Position numbers and translations under genes: made by a program. Below the pieces are notes generated by a model. That model was not told where the DNA came from and ran no database searches. It saw nothing but the letters and a program-made list of their open reading frames with translations. This document shows positions 36,963 to 48,879 of a stretch of DNA of 64,000 nucleotides, one piece after another. The stretch is from Chiridota heheva. Lineage: Eukaryota > Echinodermata > Holothuroidea > Apodida > Chiridotidae. The DNA lies in the NCBI GenBank assembly GCA_020152595.1, contig JAIGNY010004316.1, positions 361,001 to 425,000 on the forward strand, in the 5' to 3' direction. Position 1 is the first letter of the stretch. The number at the start of each line of letters is the position of its first letter.

Positions 36963-37532
36963 CTGATACATCATTCCTACCACCCACATGCTTCCCACCT
37001 AGAAAAATCCATGGTTCCAGCGGTTATAAAAATTAAGAAATTTGTCAATTTTGTTTTGATTTCCTGAGTAAGCAACAGTGTAATGTGGTAAAAAGTTAAG
37101 GTTTCAGGCACAATGTTCCAGGTCCATTGCTCTAAGAACGTCCCCATATAATTGTGTGATAAAGAGTACATTAAATTGCGAAAGAGGGAACATGTTTGGT
37201 AACGTCTGTGCATATTTAATTAAGCACACCTCCCAGCTACTTTAAAAAAACTTTATTTATGATTTTGTGCCATTTAATGTAAAAATTTATGTTTTTTTAT
37301 GCTACTGGCTATAACAAAATTATGCTTTTTAATGCTCCATCAGTTTGTATTTTTCATACATGTATTTTTTGTATACAAAGAGGAGTATGGAAAGTGGAAG
37401 ATATCACAAGATGACTCAAGAGTCGAACCTCCAAATTGCTTTGTTCCCTATCATGGGATTGTACCTGCGCTACATAACATCCATTAATTCTTCAATTCTT
37501 TTTGCAAAGTGGGATTGTAGTTGGTCCCAGTG
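36963..37532. other. Non-coding stretch
   Basis: AT-rich, nothing recognised. Confidence 0.35.
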
Positions 37533-37935
37533 GCGTGGCTAACAGTGGTGCAGTGTACAGTTGGTCCATGGCTAATGGTGCAGTGTTCAATTCTTTTTGC
37601 AAAGTGGTGCAGTGTGCAATAAGTTGGTCCCAGTGGCGTGGCTAAGGGAAGCTTATCCTACCCCTCCCAAAAAGAAAAGAAACAAAATGCCCAAAGTCCA
37701 AAATTGTAAGTAACTGAAATATGAAATGAATCATAGAAAACAGAGATGTTGGCATGTTTTATTCATATCGACTAAATCATCGTTAATTTTGGACCAAATA
37801 TCTTCAATTTTCTACAAAATATCTTCAATTTTACACCAAAAATCTTCAATTTTGGCCCACAAATCCTTCACTATTGAAAACAAAATGACTGTAGCAATTT
37901 AGGGCCAAAAACATTCAATTCTGAACCAGATAGGG
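37533..37935. mobile_element. hAT-like fragment with duplicated CAGTGGCGTGGCTAA end
   Basis: TTGGTCCCAGTGGCGTGGCT occurs at 37532 and again at 37625, with a short GTGCAGTGT-rich duplication between. C-rich subterminal sequence follows, then iterated ATCTTCAATTTT repeats (37800-37930) that are the reverse of those in the element at 33297. Only one end is recognisable. Confidence 0.55.
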
Positions 37936-37967
37936 ATGTGAACATCTTAGTAACATGTGTTTTCAGG

Positions 37968-38272
37968 GTCTGCAGCCCTTCAAAAAAATTAAATCTAAAA
38001 TTAAATCTTGCATGCTGCAAGCTTAACAGCATGCTAGTATTTGGAACAAATACTAGCTTGCTAGCTTGAGCATGCTAGCATAAAATATTTGTTAGCTTGC
38101 GCAAGCATCAAAAGTTTTGCTAGCTTGCGCAAGCTTGCAGAGTTTTTGCTGGCTTGTGCAAGCTAATTTGTTCCAAATACTAGCTTGCAGCACACTTGCT
38201 GCAAGCTTGCAGCACCACACTTGCTAAAGCTTGCAGCACACTTGCTGCAAGCTAATATTTCTGTAAGGGCAA
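37968..38272 (+). mobile_element. Element family H (iterated GCTTGCAGCA), copy 1
   Basis: Right end reversed TTGCCCTTACAGAAATATTA; left end CAGCCCTTCAAAAAAATTA. The interior is a chain of GCTTGCGCAAGC and GCTTGCAGCA words with shared blocks CTAGTATTTGGAACAAAT and CTAGCATAAAATATTTGTTA. The whole is rich in short palindromes. Same block order as copy 2 at 39693. Confidence 0.72.
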
Positions 38273-38794
38273 ATACATGTATGAACTATGTATACAGAAG
38301 TAAGACTAATATACCAGGGCATGCCCTGGTGACAATATGACAGCTCTTCACAAGAATTGGTTACTTGTTGGTTCACAATATTGTAATTTTCACTGCATGA
38401 CAAAATATGACAGTAACATAAAACATGCTACTCTACAAAGTCAATGAAATGAAGCCCAAACATAAACCATGTAGTTTTTTTTTACAACATTAATATATGC
38501 ACGAATCTTCAGTGCTTGTATGACTGTTTTGGGCAGGGATTTGTCTCCTCTGCATCAATGTTGTCAATTTTTTTCTACTAATTTTTATGATTTTTTTGTT
38601 ATGATTTTGTTTCCTTTTTTATGCTATTTTATGCTCTTTGCCAATTTTGAATGAAATTGTATGCCATTCTGGGAGGCCTGATTTTAGAGGTACATGTATT
38701 TACTACATTAATATTATTTCTGTCACGATTTATTGTGGCAAGATTTTGACACCTTTATTAAGAGCCGTGGAAGATTGTATAAATTCCAACTGCG
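38273..38794. other. Non-coding stretch
   Basis: AT-rich, nothing recognised. Confidence 0.35.
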
Positions 38795-39490
38795 CCCCCT
38801 ATGTTGCTTCTCATTGTCCATACATTAGGCCCCCTATGTTGCTTCTCATTGTCCATACATTGGGCCCCCTATGTTGCTTCTCATTGTCCATACATTGGGC
38901 CCCCTATGTTGCTTCTCATTGTCCATACATTGGGCCCCCTATGTTGCTTCTCATTGTCCATACATTGGGCCCCCTATGTTGCTTCTCATTGTCCATACAT
39001 TGGGCCCCCTATGCTGCTTCTCATTGTCCATAAATTGGGCCCCCGATGTTGCTTCTTATTGTCCATACATTGGGCCCCCTACGTTGCTCCTCATTGTCCA
39101 TACATTGGGTCCCCTATGTTGCTTCTCATTGTCCATACATTGGGTCCCCTATGTTGCTTCTCATTGTCCATACATTGCACCCCCTATGTTGCTTCTCATT
39201 GTCCATACATTGGGCCCCTATGTTGCTTCTCATTGTCCATACATTAGGCCCCCTACGTTGCTCCTCATTGTCCATACATTGGGTCCCCTATGTTGCTTCT
39301 CATTGTCCATACATTGGGTCCCCTATGTTGCTTCTCATTGTCCATACATTGCACCCCCTATGTTGCTTCTCATTGTCCATACATTGGGCCCCCTATGTTG
39401 CTTCTCATTGTCCATACATTGGGCCCCCTATCTTGCTTCTCATTGTCCATACATTGGGCCCCCTATGTTGCTTCTCATTGTCCATACATT
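38795..39490. repeat. 35-bp satellite array with 174-bp higher-order duplication
   Basis: About 20 units of 35 bp containing TTGCTTCTCATTGTCCATAC and ATTGGGCCCCCTATG. Most units are identical or differ by one or two bases. The five-unit block 39081-39254, with its variants CTACGTTGCTCC, GGGTCCCC and TTGCACCCC, is repeated at 39255-39428. Frames of up to 231 codons in all three phases arise because 35 is not a multiple of 3 and units lack stops. Confidence 0.97.
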
Positions 39491-39692
39491 AGATCGTTTC
39501 AAAAAGAATTCACTTGTACTCTTCTCTTCAGTTCTAAATGTTGATTTTGTTTATTGCTTATTGTAAACAAATGGCAGAGAATGAATCTACTATATGGTTC
39601 TATGACCCATCCCATGGTGGACATAGGCCAGGACATCAACGCACATCCTTTCTGGGCTATATCCAACACTAACCAGTGGGGGAGATGATAGT

Positions 39693-40182
39693 TGCCCTTA
39701 CAGAAATTTTAGCTTGCACCTTAGCAGAAATTTGCAGCACGCCAGCAGCTTGCAGCACGCTTGCAGCACGCTTGCAAGCTAACAATTCAGCACGCCAGCA
39801 CGCTTGCAGCACGCTTGCACAAGCATGCTGTAGCACGCTTGCAGCACAAACATGCTGTAGCACGCTTGCAGCACGGCAGCATGCTGCAGCACGCTTGCAG
39901 CACGCAAGCTAGTATTTGGAACAAATGCAGCACGCTGCAGCACGCTTCAGCACGCTAGCATAAAATATTTGTTAGCTGCAACACGCTTGCAACAAGCTAA
40001 CAAGTTCTTAGCTTGCACAAATGCGTTTTGTTAGATTGCAGCAAGCTAGTATTTGCAGATAGTTTAAGCTAGCATGAAATATTTATGCAAGCTTGCAAAA
40101 AGTTTTGTTAGATTGCACAAGCTTGCAGATACGCTTGCTGCTTACACGCTTGCTTGCTGCAAGCTAATATTGATGTGAGGGT
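39693..40182 (+). mobile_element. Element family H (iterated GCTTGCAGCACGC), copy 2
   Basis: Left end GCCCTTACAGAAATTTTAGC; right end reversed ACCCTCACATCAATATTAGC. Many units of TTGCAGCACGC follow the left end. Then CTAGTATTTGGAACAAAT, CTAGCATAAAATATTTGTTA and AAAAAGTTTTGTTAG appear in the same order as copy 1. Confidence 0.75.
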
Positions 40183-40886
40183 AGTCAATTATTTCAGTGT
40201 TAAAATCTAAGTAGAAGCTTTAAAATTCAGTACATCTCATGAATAATAATGGTTTTTACACATTTCTGTTTGTTTTGTTGTCCCGTTTTATACAAGATAG
40301 AAATATCTGAATGCTAAACTATTTCTTTGAAGAACAATCTGCTGTTTGTCAGTCTTGTGCTGCGCCTCAATGGCTTAAAGGAGTGTGCACAGCCGACTTC
40401 TTGATGGAAATTTTTATAACTTAAGTCATGAATACAACCAATCAAAAAAATAGATTTTGATGGATCACCGGCTGAAGTTTAAGAACAAAATTGATAACAG
40501 TACAAAAGATCTTTACTATTGTATGTGTCATTTGACTGCAAACAAGCAATTGTACTGTACCTGTTATGATGCATTTATTTAGTCCTAACAACAATATGCA
40601 GAAAACCTTCTTTTACAAATGACTGTTTATTCACTTTCATATTGTACTGTACTTAGCTAAAAAATTATGTAACGTGCAGCATTAATGAAGATGTTTTTCT
40701 CAAAATGTGTTGTACTGTAACTATTGAAGCGCAGTACAGAAAATTGTATAATTTGTTTTATTTTTCACACTGTAAGTAAAACAAAATGGATAAGAAATTA
40801 TGTAAATTTTATTCTGTTAAAGACGATATTACAGGTAAATCTACAAACAATCATATTGGTAGAAACAAATGAAATAAGGACTTTAA
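40183..40886. other. Non-coding stretch
   Basis: Nothing recognised. Confidence 0.35.
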
Positions 40887-41465
40887 AGGAATATTTCTAT
40901 GAATTTCCATTTTTTCCATATATTTTAGAGAAAATTTATAGAAACAAAGTGGTGAAAAAACTATGTTAATATCTTATTCCATTTAGAAGTTACAATAATT
41001 TAAAGAGTAGAAAACTGTTCTTAAAAACACCTCGTACAGTGTATGTCATTCAGCTTGGTGATGTCATCAAGGCACTTCAAGCACAGTTCTTATGTATTTC
41101 TTATAAATTCAATCACACTTTTTTTTTACATTATCGAACAGCATTTTTGGTTCATTGTAGAGATAGGGTGGAATATATAATTTACAAGAAAACGTTTTGT
41201 TTTTTTCTTGGTGTACACTGCATTTACAAAGAGAAAAAAATCTGAATCATTTTTTACGAAATACAAAAGACATTTTGTTGAAATTGTCTCTATGACATCA
41301 CAGATGTTGCCAATCAGTCACTTTTGTCCAAATTCAAGAATACTTTTAAAATTTCATAACTTCTACACACAATAAAATTTTAAGATAGAGTTTTTTTCAC
41401 TACTTTGTTCCTAGAATTGTTCTCTATCATATATAAAAAAAAATGAAATCTATGGGAATATTCCT
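40887..41465. mobile_element. TTAA-flanked palindromic element family D, copy 2
   Basis: TTAA at 40883-40886 and 41466-41469. Ends AGGAATATTTCTATGAATTT and, reversed, AGGAATATTCCCATAGATTT. Interior GATGTCATC and ATGACATCAC face each other. 579 bp, no coding capacity. Confidence 0.85.
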
Positions 41466-41469
41466 TTAA

Positions 41470-43684
41470 TAGTTACACCACACCCTCATAATCATCTTAG
41501 CTACAGTGTATACACTGTAGGTCTAATGTATATTTGTGTTTCTTCTGCATCTTACAGCCATTGCATATTTATTGCAGATGAGTAGTGTCTGGTGCAACTA
41601 TTAACTGTATCATTCAAATTTGCATTCAAACAATTGCTTATAGGAGCTGGTCGCTGAAAAATGAGGGCAAATTTCACGTTGATTCTCACACTAAATCGAA
41701 TACCTTTGCAGTACAGAATATCATAAACATTACTAAATCCCGACCCAAGTACTCAAAATTTGTACATTTTTCCCCATGAACTTTTTGGAATTTTTTTCGC
41801 TTGCGCACGATGGGTGAAAAAAATTATGTAAAAAGCAGACCATGTGAGGTGACTTCTATTGGTTAAAATCTACATATATTAGCCACAGATACAGTATATA
41901 ATATATCTATTAAATTGGCAAAACTAACACCCTCATTTTTCGGCCACCAGCTCCTTTAAGGCATAGGGAGTGAACTTTGTCTCCTATAATTTTACATCAT
42001 TTTACACAAAATCCAGTCCATTTCTACTCAGTTACATTTGTCAAAGGATCAAATAACAAGAGTCACTCTTTTTATCTAGAAATTTTACCTATTACCTCAG
42101 AATTTTTTTCTTGAATAAATTTTATCAAAATAATTTCTCCACACAGAAATGACCACTGTATATCTTTCAGGCTATCTAAAAGGTCAATTTCTCTTACAGT
42201 ATATCAAATCAAATTTCTTCAAAATAGAAAACAAATTTGTATCCTGCATTCAAACTTAGCTTGGAATGTTTTTTTATATTTTTTTGTTTCACATCTCAGT
42301 GACATGCGATCACTCCCTTCTTTATAATGTCATTGCTCTTTTCCACACTGACATACAACTTCAAAAATATAAAGTTTCCAACTGTTCCGTGGAGGAGTTT
42401 CCCGCATTCTTTCTGATCAATTGAAACCGAGGGAATATAAATGATGTAGCCAAGAGAACCAAGAATCCACTTCACAAGAGGAAAGTACACCTTACCCTTT
42501 GGGATGTGAACAATTGTAAGGTGCGCAAATTTCAATCAACTCAGAATGAGAGTTTGCTGGAAGCGACTATTCAATGCTGCTCAGAAAGTGCACACAGCGA
42601 GGGACTGAAGTTTGATAGGAGACACTGTGGGCCTCCTTTGAATCTAACTTTGTGTTAACGAGCAAGGTCATGGTAATTGCTCTCATGTAAAGTCCAACTT
42701 AGGGCTGCACAGCAGACTACAGTATTTTGTCTGTGGTATCATGGAACTAATTACTCTCTCCATTGAGACTTAAGATAAGAAAATGAAATATGGGGTCTAA
42801 TAGGTAGTTTGAGAAATACAGTATGTATGAAATAATATTTCATAGTTTTTTTGGTACATGAACCATGTAAGTACTGTATATATGTACTTGAGTGCCAAAT
42901 TTGCATGTAAACAGTTTCTGTATCTTTCATTTTTCCTTGCTTCAGAAAATAGTTAGCTCTTTAAAAATATTACTGCTTTCTCAATTTGCATTAGTAAAAC
43001 TAATGTAATGCTTTATTTTTACAAATTGCAGCAAAAGTGAGGACATCTACACTTTGAAATGTTAAGTGAACTTTACAGGATGTTGCTACCTGTAGATTGG
43101 CTGCTATGGGTATCTCCTTCCTACAACATCAAGTATCGGCAAAACAACAGAATGTACCCAATGCAGTCTTGTTTGCAATAATTTAAATTGGTTCCACACT
43201 GAAATTGACCTGACAATACTCTTCTCTTTGAACAGATCCGACATAGAAATACTGAGTCAGTAATAAAAACTTCTGGTTCTGTGAGATAACACCAAAGGTT
43301 TCGTAAAACTCAACTAGAATTGAAATTCAACTCTGCTAAATAATCCCACGCATCCTGAATTCAACATGTTTTACGGTGAACCATGTTTGCTTTACACAGT
43401 AACCAGGAAATGATCCATAAACCACTCCACTGATAATAATAATAATAATAATAATGAATGCTAGTCACTGGTCTGGTGTCTGTATCACACTATATGAAAG
43501 AATATGATATGAAATGTATACATCCCTTTCTGGTCCGATCTTCTGCAGGGAGTTTCACCCTCGCAGACACAACACTTGATGAGTCATTTAACTTTTTTCC
43601 CAACTCATGAACAGTGTATCAATGTTAACGATTGACAATTAACTTACCCATAAATCAACACTGTAATGCATTAATAGGAATAAG
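41470..43684. other. Non-coding stretch with a unique block (42300-42720) and (AAT)n
   Basis: 42300-42720 is non-repetitive and less AT-rich (for example GTTCCGTGGAGGAGTTTCCC), with no exon I can assign. (AAT)n lies at 43434-43456. Confidence 0.35.
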
Positions 43685-44160
43685 ATGACAATTTTTTTTT
43701 TTAAATATACAAGTGCTGTTTCAGTTTATGATGTGCAGCAAGGGTTCTTAGTTTATTTTTTCCAAGAGACATCATTTCACAACAGCCTCAGGCTGTGGGC
43801 CAATCACATGACAAAACCAGCATCACATGACAAACAAAACCCATCAAAACAATCCCTTAATACAAAAAAGCTGAGAGCCCGCACGCTAAGAAGGATGTAT
43901 GCCAGATGTCACCGGTTCTCTTATCAGCCTTCCTTTGACAAGCCGCGAATCTGCCCATTTTATAACGGAACTAAAAATAACATTTTGCTTGATAAGCCGC
44001 GATGTTATAGTATGCAGATCTGCCTAGGAAAACCCCAAAATAAACAAGATTTTTGGGATTTTTACCGATCTCAATCAGATTCCCCACCCCTCTATGACTA
44101 TTGTTCACAGGCCAGATTAGATTGTCTGGCGGGCCAGATTTGGCCTATTAAGAAACGCTG
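43685..44160 (+). other. Unassigned 158-codon open frame ending at a hAT-like TIR
   Basis: The longest non-repeat plus-strand frame. The peptide is basic in its middle (KKLRARTLRRMYARC) and has no domain I recognise. The DNA closes with AGGCCAGATTAGATTGTCTG and GGCCTATTAAGAAACGCTG; reversed, the end reads CAGCGTTTCTTAATAGGCC, like a hAT terminus. The matching left end was not found. Probably a decayed transposon rather than a gene. Confidence 0.2.
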
Positions 44161-44387
44161 ATGTACAGTATACATGTACTGTACATCCTGAATATCAACA
44201 AACAATCCTGGTTCACATACTGCATTAACAATTAATTGCCTACAAAAGTTTAGAAACAAATTTACTCATTTTTCTGTAAAATCTATAAAAAGCATAAGTG
44301 CAAAAGCAAAAGTGCAAAAGCAAAACATTTTTTCAAAATTGGTTAAAATTTGACCTTCTAATAGCTACATACACCAGTCATTTCTAC

Positions 44388-44555
44388 ACCTTTAAACTTG
44401 AATATCTCCTTAACAAAATAAGATATTGAAGTAGTTTCTTCACCATTTTGTCTCTTATGAAGACTTCTTTCATACAAGACAAAACATGCTTGACCACTAA
44501 ACTAATCCTCTAAATATAAGATAAACTTGTTTGACCACTGAACTAATCCGTTAAG
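44388..44555 (+). mobile_element. TTAA-type family C, right arm remnant
   Basis: CTTGAATATCTCCTTAACAA, CACCATTTTGTCTCTTATGA and GACCACTAAACTAATCC match the right arm at 49315-49426. The terminal GACCAC.GAACTAATCC is repeated at 44534-44550. Confidence 0.65.
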
Positions 44556-44570
44556 GAATACTCCTGTGGT

Positions 44571-45146
44571 CAGGATTTGCGTTAACGACAAATTTGTCAC
44601 ATATTACGCTATGGCTGAAATTTCTTTAATATAACGTGAAATTTTACGCCAGTTTTTCATTACCCTAAATGAAATTTATGAAAATCTTACCTATTTGATG
44701 TGATTCAAAGTTTTATTTCACACAAAAATGATTTTGAATTACTCAGAAATAAAAGGAAAATGACACAGCTACAAGACTAACGGCCGAATGATTCAACAAG
44801 TCCTTACAAGTGCTGTACATAAACACATACTGTATAGGCTACATGTAGTACATATAGTCAGTGTATACATGTACACTGTATATGAAGTTTTTTATGTTGT
44901 TTTGAATAAAGGCTGTCAATTGTTAACGATATCATCAGCTAGGATTCTACTTTCCTCCTGTATTGTGTTGTATGTGTATAAGCAAGCCAGGAGCACAGCA
45001 AATGTTGCAAGCCTTGCTAGCACAGAGTGCCCTGTACATTTCACAGTGCCCTGTACATATATGACGGCAAATTGACAAAATAGGCCGAAAATCAAGGGCT
45101 TGTCGTAACCAAATACGCCAGACAAAAAATTATAACGCAACCTCTG
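44571..45146 (+). mobile_element. hAT-type element (576 bp), sister of 9844-10755
   Basis: Exact 8-bp TSD CCTGTGGT at 44563-44570 and 45147-45154. Ends CAGGATTTGCGTTA and, reversed, CAGAGGTTGCGTTA. Interior words TAACGGCCGAATGATTCAAC and AAATACGCCAGACAAAAAA match the longer copy, which has about 300 bp more in the middle. Confidence 0.93.
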
Positions 45147-45414
45147 CCTGTGGTCAAACATGTGCATTCCATACTGCGAATTAGAAGAGAACAATTAAAG
45201 ACTGTACTTCGATATCTTGTTCCATGTTGAAGATATCAAAACTTCTGCAAAGATTCCACCCACTATGCATTTAAAAAAATTTCATCACAATTTGTATATA
45301 TTTCTTTGAAATTTAATTAGGTTCGAATGATCGGAGAAAAAAATATATAATCATTCACAGTACAAAATATACTTTATATGAACATAGTGTTTTCCCTTTT
45401 GTTTATATACTCTA

Positions 45415-45741
45415 ATGCACTTGTCAGTTGTATGACTCACCCCTACTACCCCCGGCAATGTCAGTCAAAGGTGAGTCATTGACATATAAAATAGCGACAC
45501 ACATGTGTGTCATTGTACCAAATTGTCAGTCACCAGAGTGACTCTGGGGTGGGTCAATTTACTTCAGACCCATTGACTTTGTACAGAGGTGATTGATTTA
45601 TGGAAAGTCATTTCACAAAAAATGTCAGTCACCTAAATGACTGAGGGATGCATCTATGTACATGTTTTCTTCATCCACTTTGGTGTAATGACTCACCTTA
45701 TCCGGGGGTGGAGGGGTGAGTCACACAATTAACAAGTGCAT
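45415..45741 (+). mobile_element. MITE family A, copy 3 (cleanest copy)
   Basis: 327 bp between TA dinucleotides (45413-45414 and 45742-45743). Left end ATGCACTTGTCAGTTGTATG; right end reversed ATGCACTTGTTAATTGTGTG; similarity continues to about 38 bp. TA flanks suggest Tc1/mariner-type mobilisation. Confidence 0.9.
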
Positions 45742-46459
45742 TATACTGCACTCTAATTATTTCTTTTTAAGTTTTTAGAAAAATATTTTTCAATAAAATA
45801 CAAAATGATTTAAGGGATTTATTGGTGGATTTAATGGTGGATTTTGATTTACTCGATGCATTTGCCATCACTCTCTCATAGCTTTTAACTTGAATACAGT
45901 AACTCCTTGTACAGTAAGTATAATGAACAACTGCTGCAGTAACAAAACTCTTATCATTAAGGACCACAAACTTAAAGACTCAAAAAATATCTAATACCTA
46001 CTGTACTGCACAGAACCAACACAGCAGTTTTAACCAGATTAATACTTTATTTCATTTTATTTGACCTCAGGAAGATTATACTGTACAAAATACTTATCTG
46101 TAAACACACAATTTCATTAATTTATCTACTGTACCAGTGAATAACTACAACGCTAACATGCTGTACGGTACTGTAGTTTAAGTATATCTTCCTTAAAAGG
46201 TTTGTACACCAAGGCCAAATTACAGTAATTATATTAGAAAACTTGAGTTTACGGACAAGTGGCCATGCTATGAAGCGACAAAATAATCCCACTAGTTAAG
46301 ACTTAAGATTTGCACTTTTTTTTCATATTAAAATACACTTCATCATGAACCTCTAGAAGCTAATTAGTTTCCAATATCAAGGCTGACCAAAGCTGTTGAT
46401 TTGTATACAATAAGTACTGTATAAGCAGGTCACAGAGTATTATCAAAATACCAATAAAA

Positions 46460-46864
46460 AAGATGGTTAAAAAGATGCTAGACTTGTTGAGGGAGGGGCA
46501 CATTAATGCGTGCGCGAAGCGCTACGTCTTTTCGGCATGGAGTCGAAGGGCTTCCTTAAGACTCAATCCCCCGGTGAAGAAGCTCTCGGATTTTAGCTTT
46601 AGGCCCAATCATACATATCAGAATGAAGCTATTCTGACTGATAGGGACCAGTCATTAGCCAAACAGGACAATTGCTTACTATTTTATCATTCTGTGTTCT
46701 AATTTGGTTTGTTGATGTTTAACTGCACCGCGACAGTGTGTTCTGTATCCATGTAAGGTATTTCATTTATTTTGTTCTCATGAAGGGCAGGGCAGACCCC
46801 AGTAGGGTAGGGCAGGCCCACGGAGAGGCAGGGCAGGCCGCCCCTGTGAAACAGTAAAGGTCTG
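46460..46864 (+). mobile_element. MITE family B, copy 3
   Basis: GATGCTAGACTTGTTGAGGG, CCAAACAGGACAATTGCTTA and GCCCCTGTGAAACAGTAAAG match copies 1 and 2. The left TIR is lost. About 44 extra bases sit near 46697-46740, beside a repeated GTGTTCT. Confidence 0.8.
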
Positions 46865-47249
46865 GTTAGTACTAGTATCCACAATATGTACAAAATGCAA
46901 CTTTTATTTTAAGCTGGGCTTCAGCCACTACAAATACAAGCCTACAATTGTGGCAAAATTTAGTTGGTACAAATTCCCACTTTCCTCAATCAATGTTAAA
47001 AAGGAAAGAGAATGGGGGATGCTCTGAAATTGTATGCATGATTTTACACCATGAATGTAGTTTGTAGTCTCTCCAGTATCTTCCTTTACTTACGCCTTAT
47101 GCTACTCAGTCAGGAGACAACCCAAGATTCTGATGCAAACCCAAGCGTTAGATTATTTCAATACAGAATAATTATTTTGGTCGATCGCATGTTATGGAAA
47201 AACCGTAAATGCAATTGGGTTGCTACTTTGTGGGTTGATGGAGGATAAT

Positions 47250-48180
47250 TTAAAGTTGTCTCTGGAAAGTTTAAAGGTCAAAGATCAAATAATACGGCAA
47301 ATTTTGTGCTGCATTTCGTTGGAAAAATGTAATTGCTAAATTGTATTGATCCTTGATGGGTTGGGGTCCAGAGTTTGTTATTTGGTGGGATGGAAGGTGA
47401 TGTAGGGTTATGTTCCTTACAAAATGGGACAGGTCATATGAAGGTCGAAGGTCAGAGGTCAAATAGTTCAATTAAAATGGTAAATTTTGGTCGGTTGCAT
47501 GTCATTGAAAAACATAAGTGCAATTGGGTTGTTACTTGGTGAGTTGATGAAGGATGATGTAAAGCTGTGTCTCAGAAATGCGACATGTCACTTCAAGGTC
47601 AAAGGTCAGAGGTCAAATAATAATGGTAAATTTTGTGCTGAATTTCGTTGGAAAACATATTTGCTATTTTATTGATCCTTGATGGGTTGGTGTCCAGTTT
47701 GCTACTTGGTGGGTTGGCAGAAGGTGATGCAAGATTATGTCTTACATATAATGGAAAAGGTCAGAGGTCAAATAATTGATCTACAAATGGTAAATGTTGT
47801 GTTGCGATTCCTAGGATAACCATAAGTGATATTGGGTCGGTACTTGGTGGAAGGTGATGCAGGGTATTTACCGCACAAACTGGGACAGATCAATTAAAGG
47901 TCAAATGTCAAATAATTGATTTAAAATGGTAAATTTTAATTTGTTGCCTGTTAGGCAAGTATCGCAAGTGCAATTGTGTTGTTACTTGGTGGGTTGATGA
48001 AAGATGATGAAAGGTTGTCTCGGGAAAAATATAACCCGTCCCTAAAAGCTCAAAAGTCAAATCAATGTTGTTTGCTGGGTTGGTGGAAGGGGATGTAGTG
48101 TTGGGTCTCACACATAATATCATTTAAAGGTCAAACATCAGAGGTCAAGTTATTGATATGAAATGATCCATATTATGTAA
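47250..48180 (+). repeat. Degenerate ~145-170-bp tandem array rich in AGGTCA
   Basis: Seven diverged units, each opening with AAGGTCA-type words and AAATAAT...AATGGTAAATTTTG, then TGGTGGGTTGATGGAAGGTGATG. Starts near 47271, 47441, 47595, 47756, 47896, 48040 and 48126. Triple AGGTCA half-sites with 1-bp spacing occur at 47596-47615, with similar sets at 47442-47461 and 47758-47770. Confidence 0.75.
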
Positions 48181-48879
48181 TGTTTCCTGGAAAAACATTT
48201 GATCATATTACAAATTATATGTAGCAGGGGTTATAAGGTCGGCTACTCTGTGGTTTGTTATCCTGTTAACTACTGTAAATGTACCTATATTCAAACTCAA
48301 GTAGATTAAGTTCAGAACCATATAGTTCAGGTCTAGCAAATTATGCAGGTCACTGCTGACCAACATGACATATAATACTTAAGCCATTAATCCAAGGGAC
48401 GGCTTAAAAGGGTTAAGCACATCTCAATGGTCTTTGGTTTGCTTTTGCAACATCACACATTTCACAATGTTCATCGCATACTTAAAACTATAAAATTTAA
48501 TCAGCAATAGAGCACCTGTATATCGAAAACTATCATTCCAGATTCTTGAACAAATCAAGGAATACAGGATCAATCCAGAATGTAAGCTTCTTTTCAGACA
48601 GGTAACCAGAACCATAATGCCAATGATGCAGTAGCTCAACAAAAGAAACAAATGCAACATGAAGTCATAACATTGTCATTTTCATTACAAACAAACACAA
48701 ATCAAGTTACACTGTGTGATACTACAATAGCTTTATGGATTCATATTTTTTTAAATGTTCAAAAGAATTACAAGTAAGCAGTTGAAACAAAAAAGCCATC
48801 TTATGCAGAAAACTCATTACAAACTTTTCCAACTTGAGCACACAGTGGTCAAAATTTGACATCAAAATCAACCTTTTAA
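48181..48879. other. Non-coding stretch
   Basis: Nothing recognised. Confidence 0.35.

Noticed and set aside
38795-39490. CRISPR-like array of 35-bp repeats
   Set aside because: Units are directly adjacent with no unique spacers, in a eukaryotic sequence; it is a satellite.
38638-39566. Overlapping long open frames (up to 231 codons) rich in LLLIVHTLGP
   Set aside because: They are the three reading phases of a stop-free 35-bp satellite.
44788-45075. 95-codon frame as a gene
   Set aside because: Lies inside a hAT MITE bounded by exact TSDs and is not kept in its sister copy.
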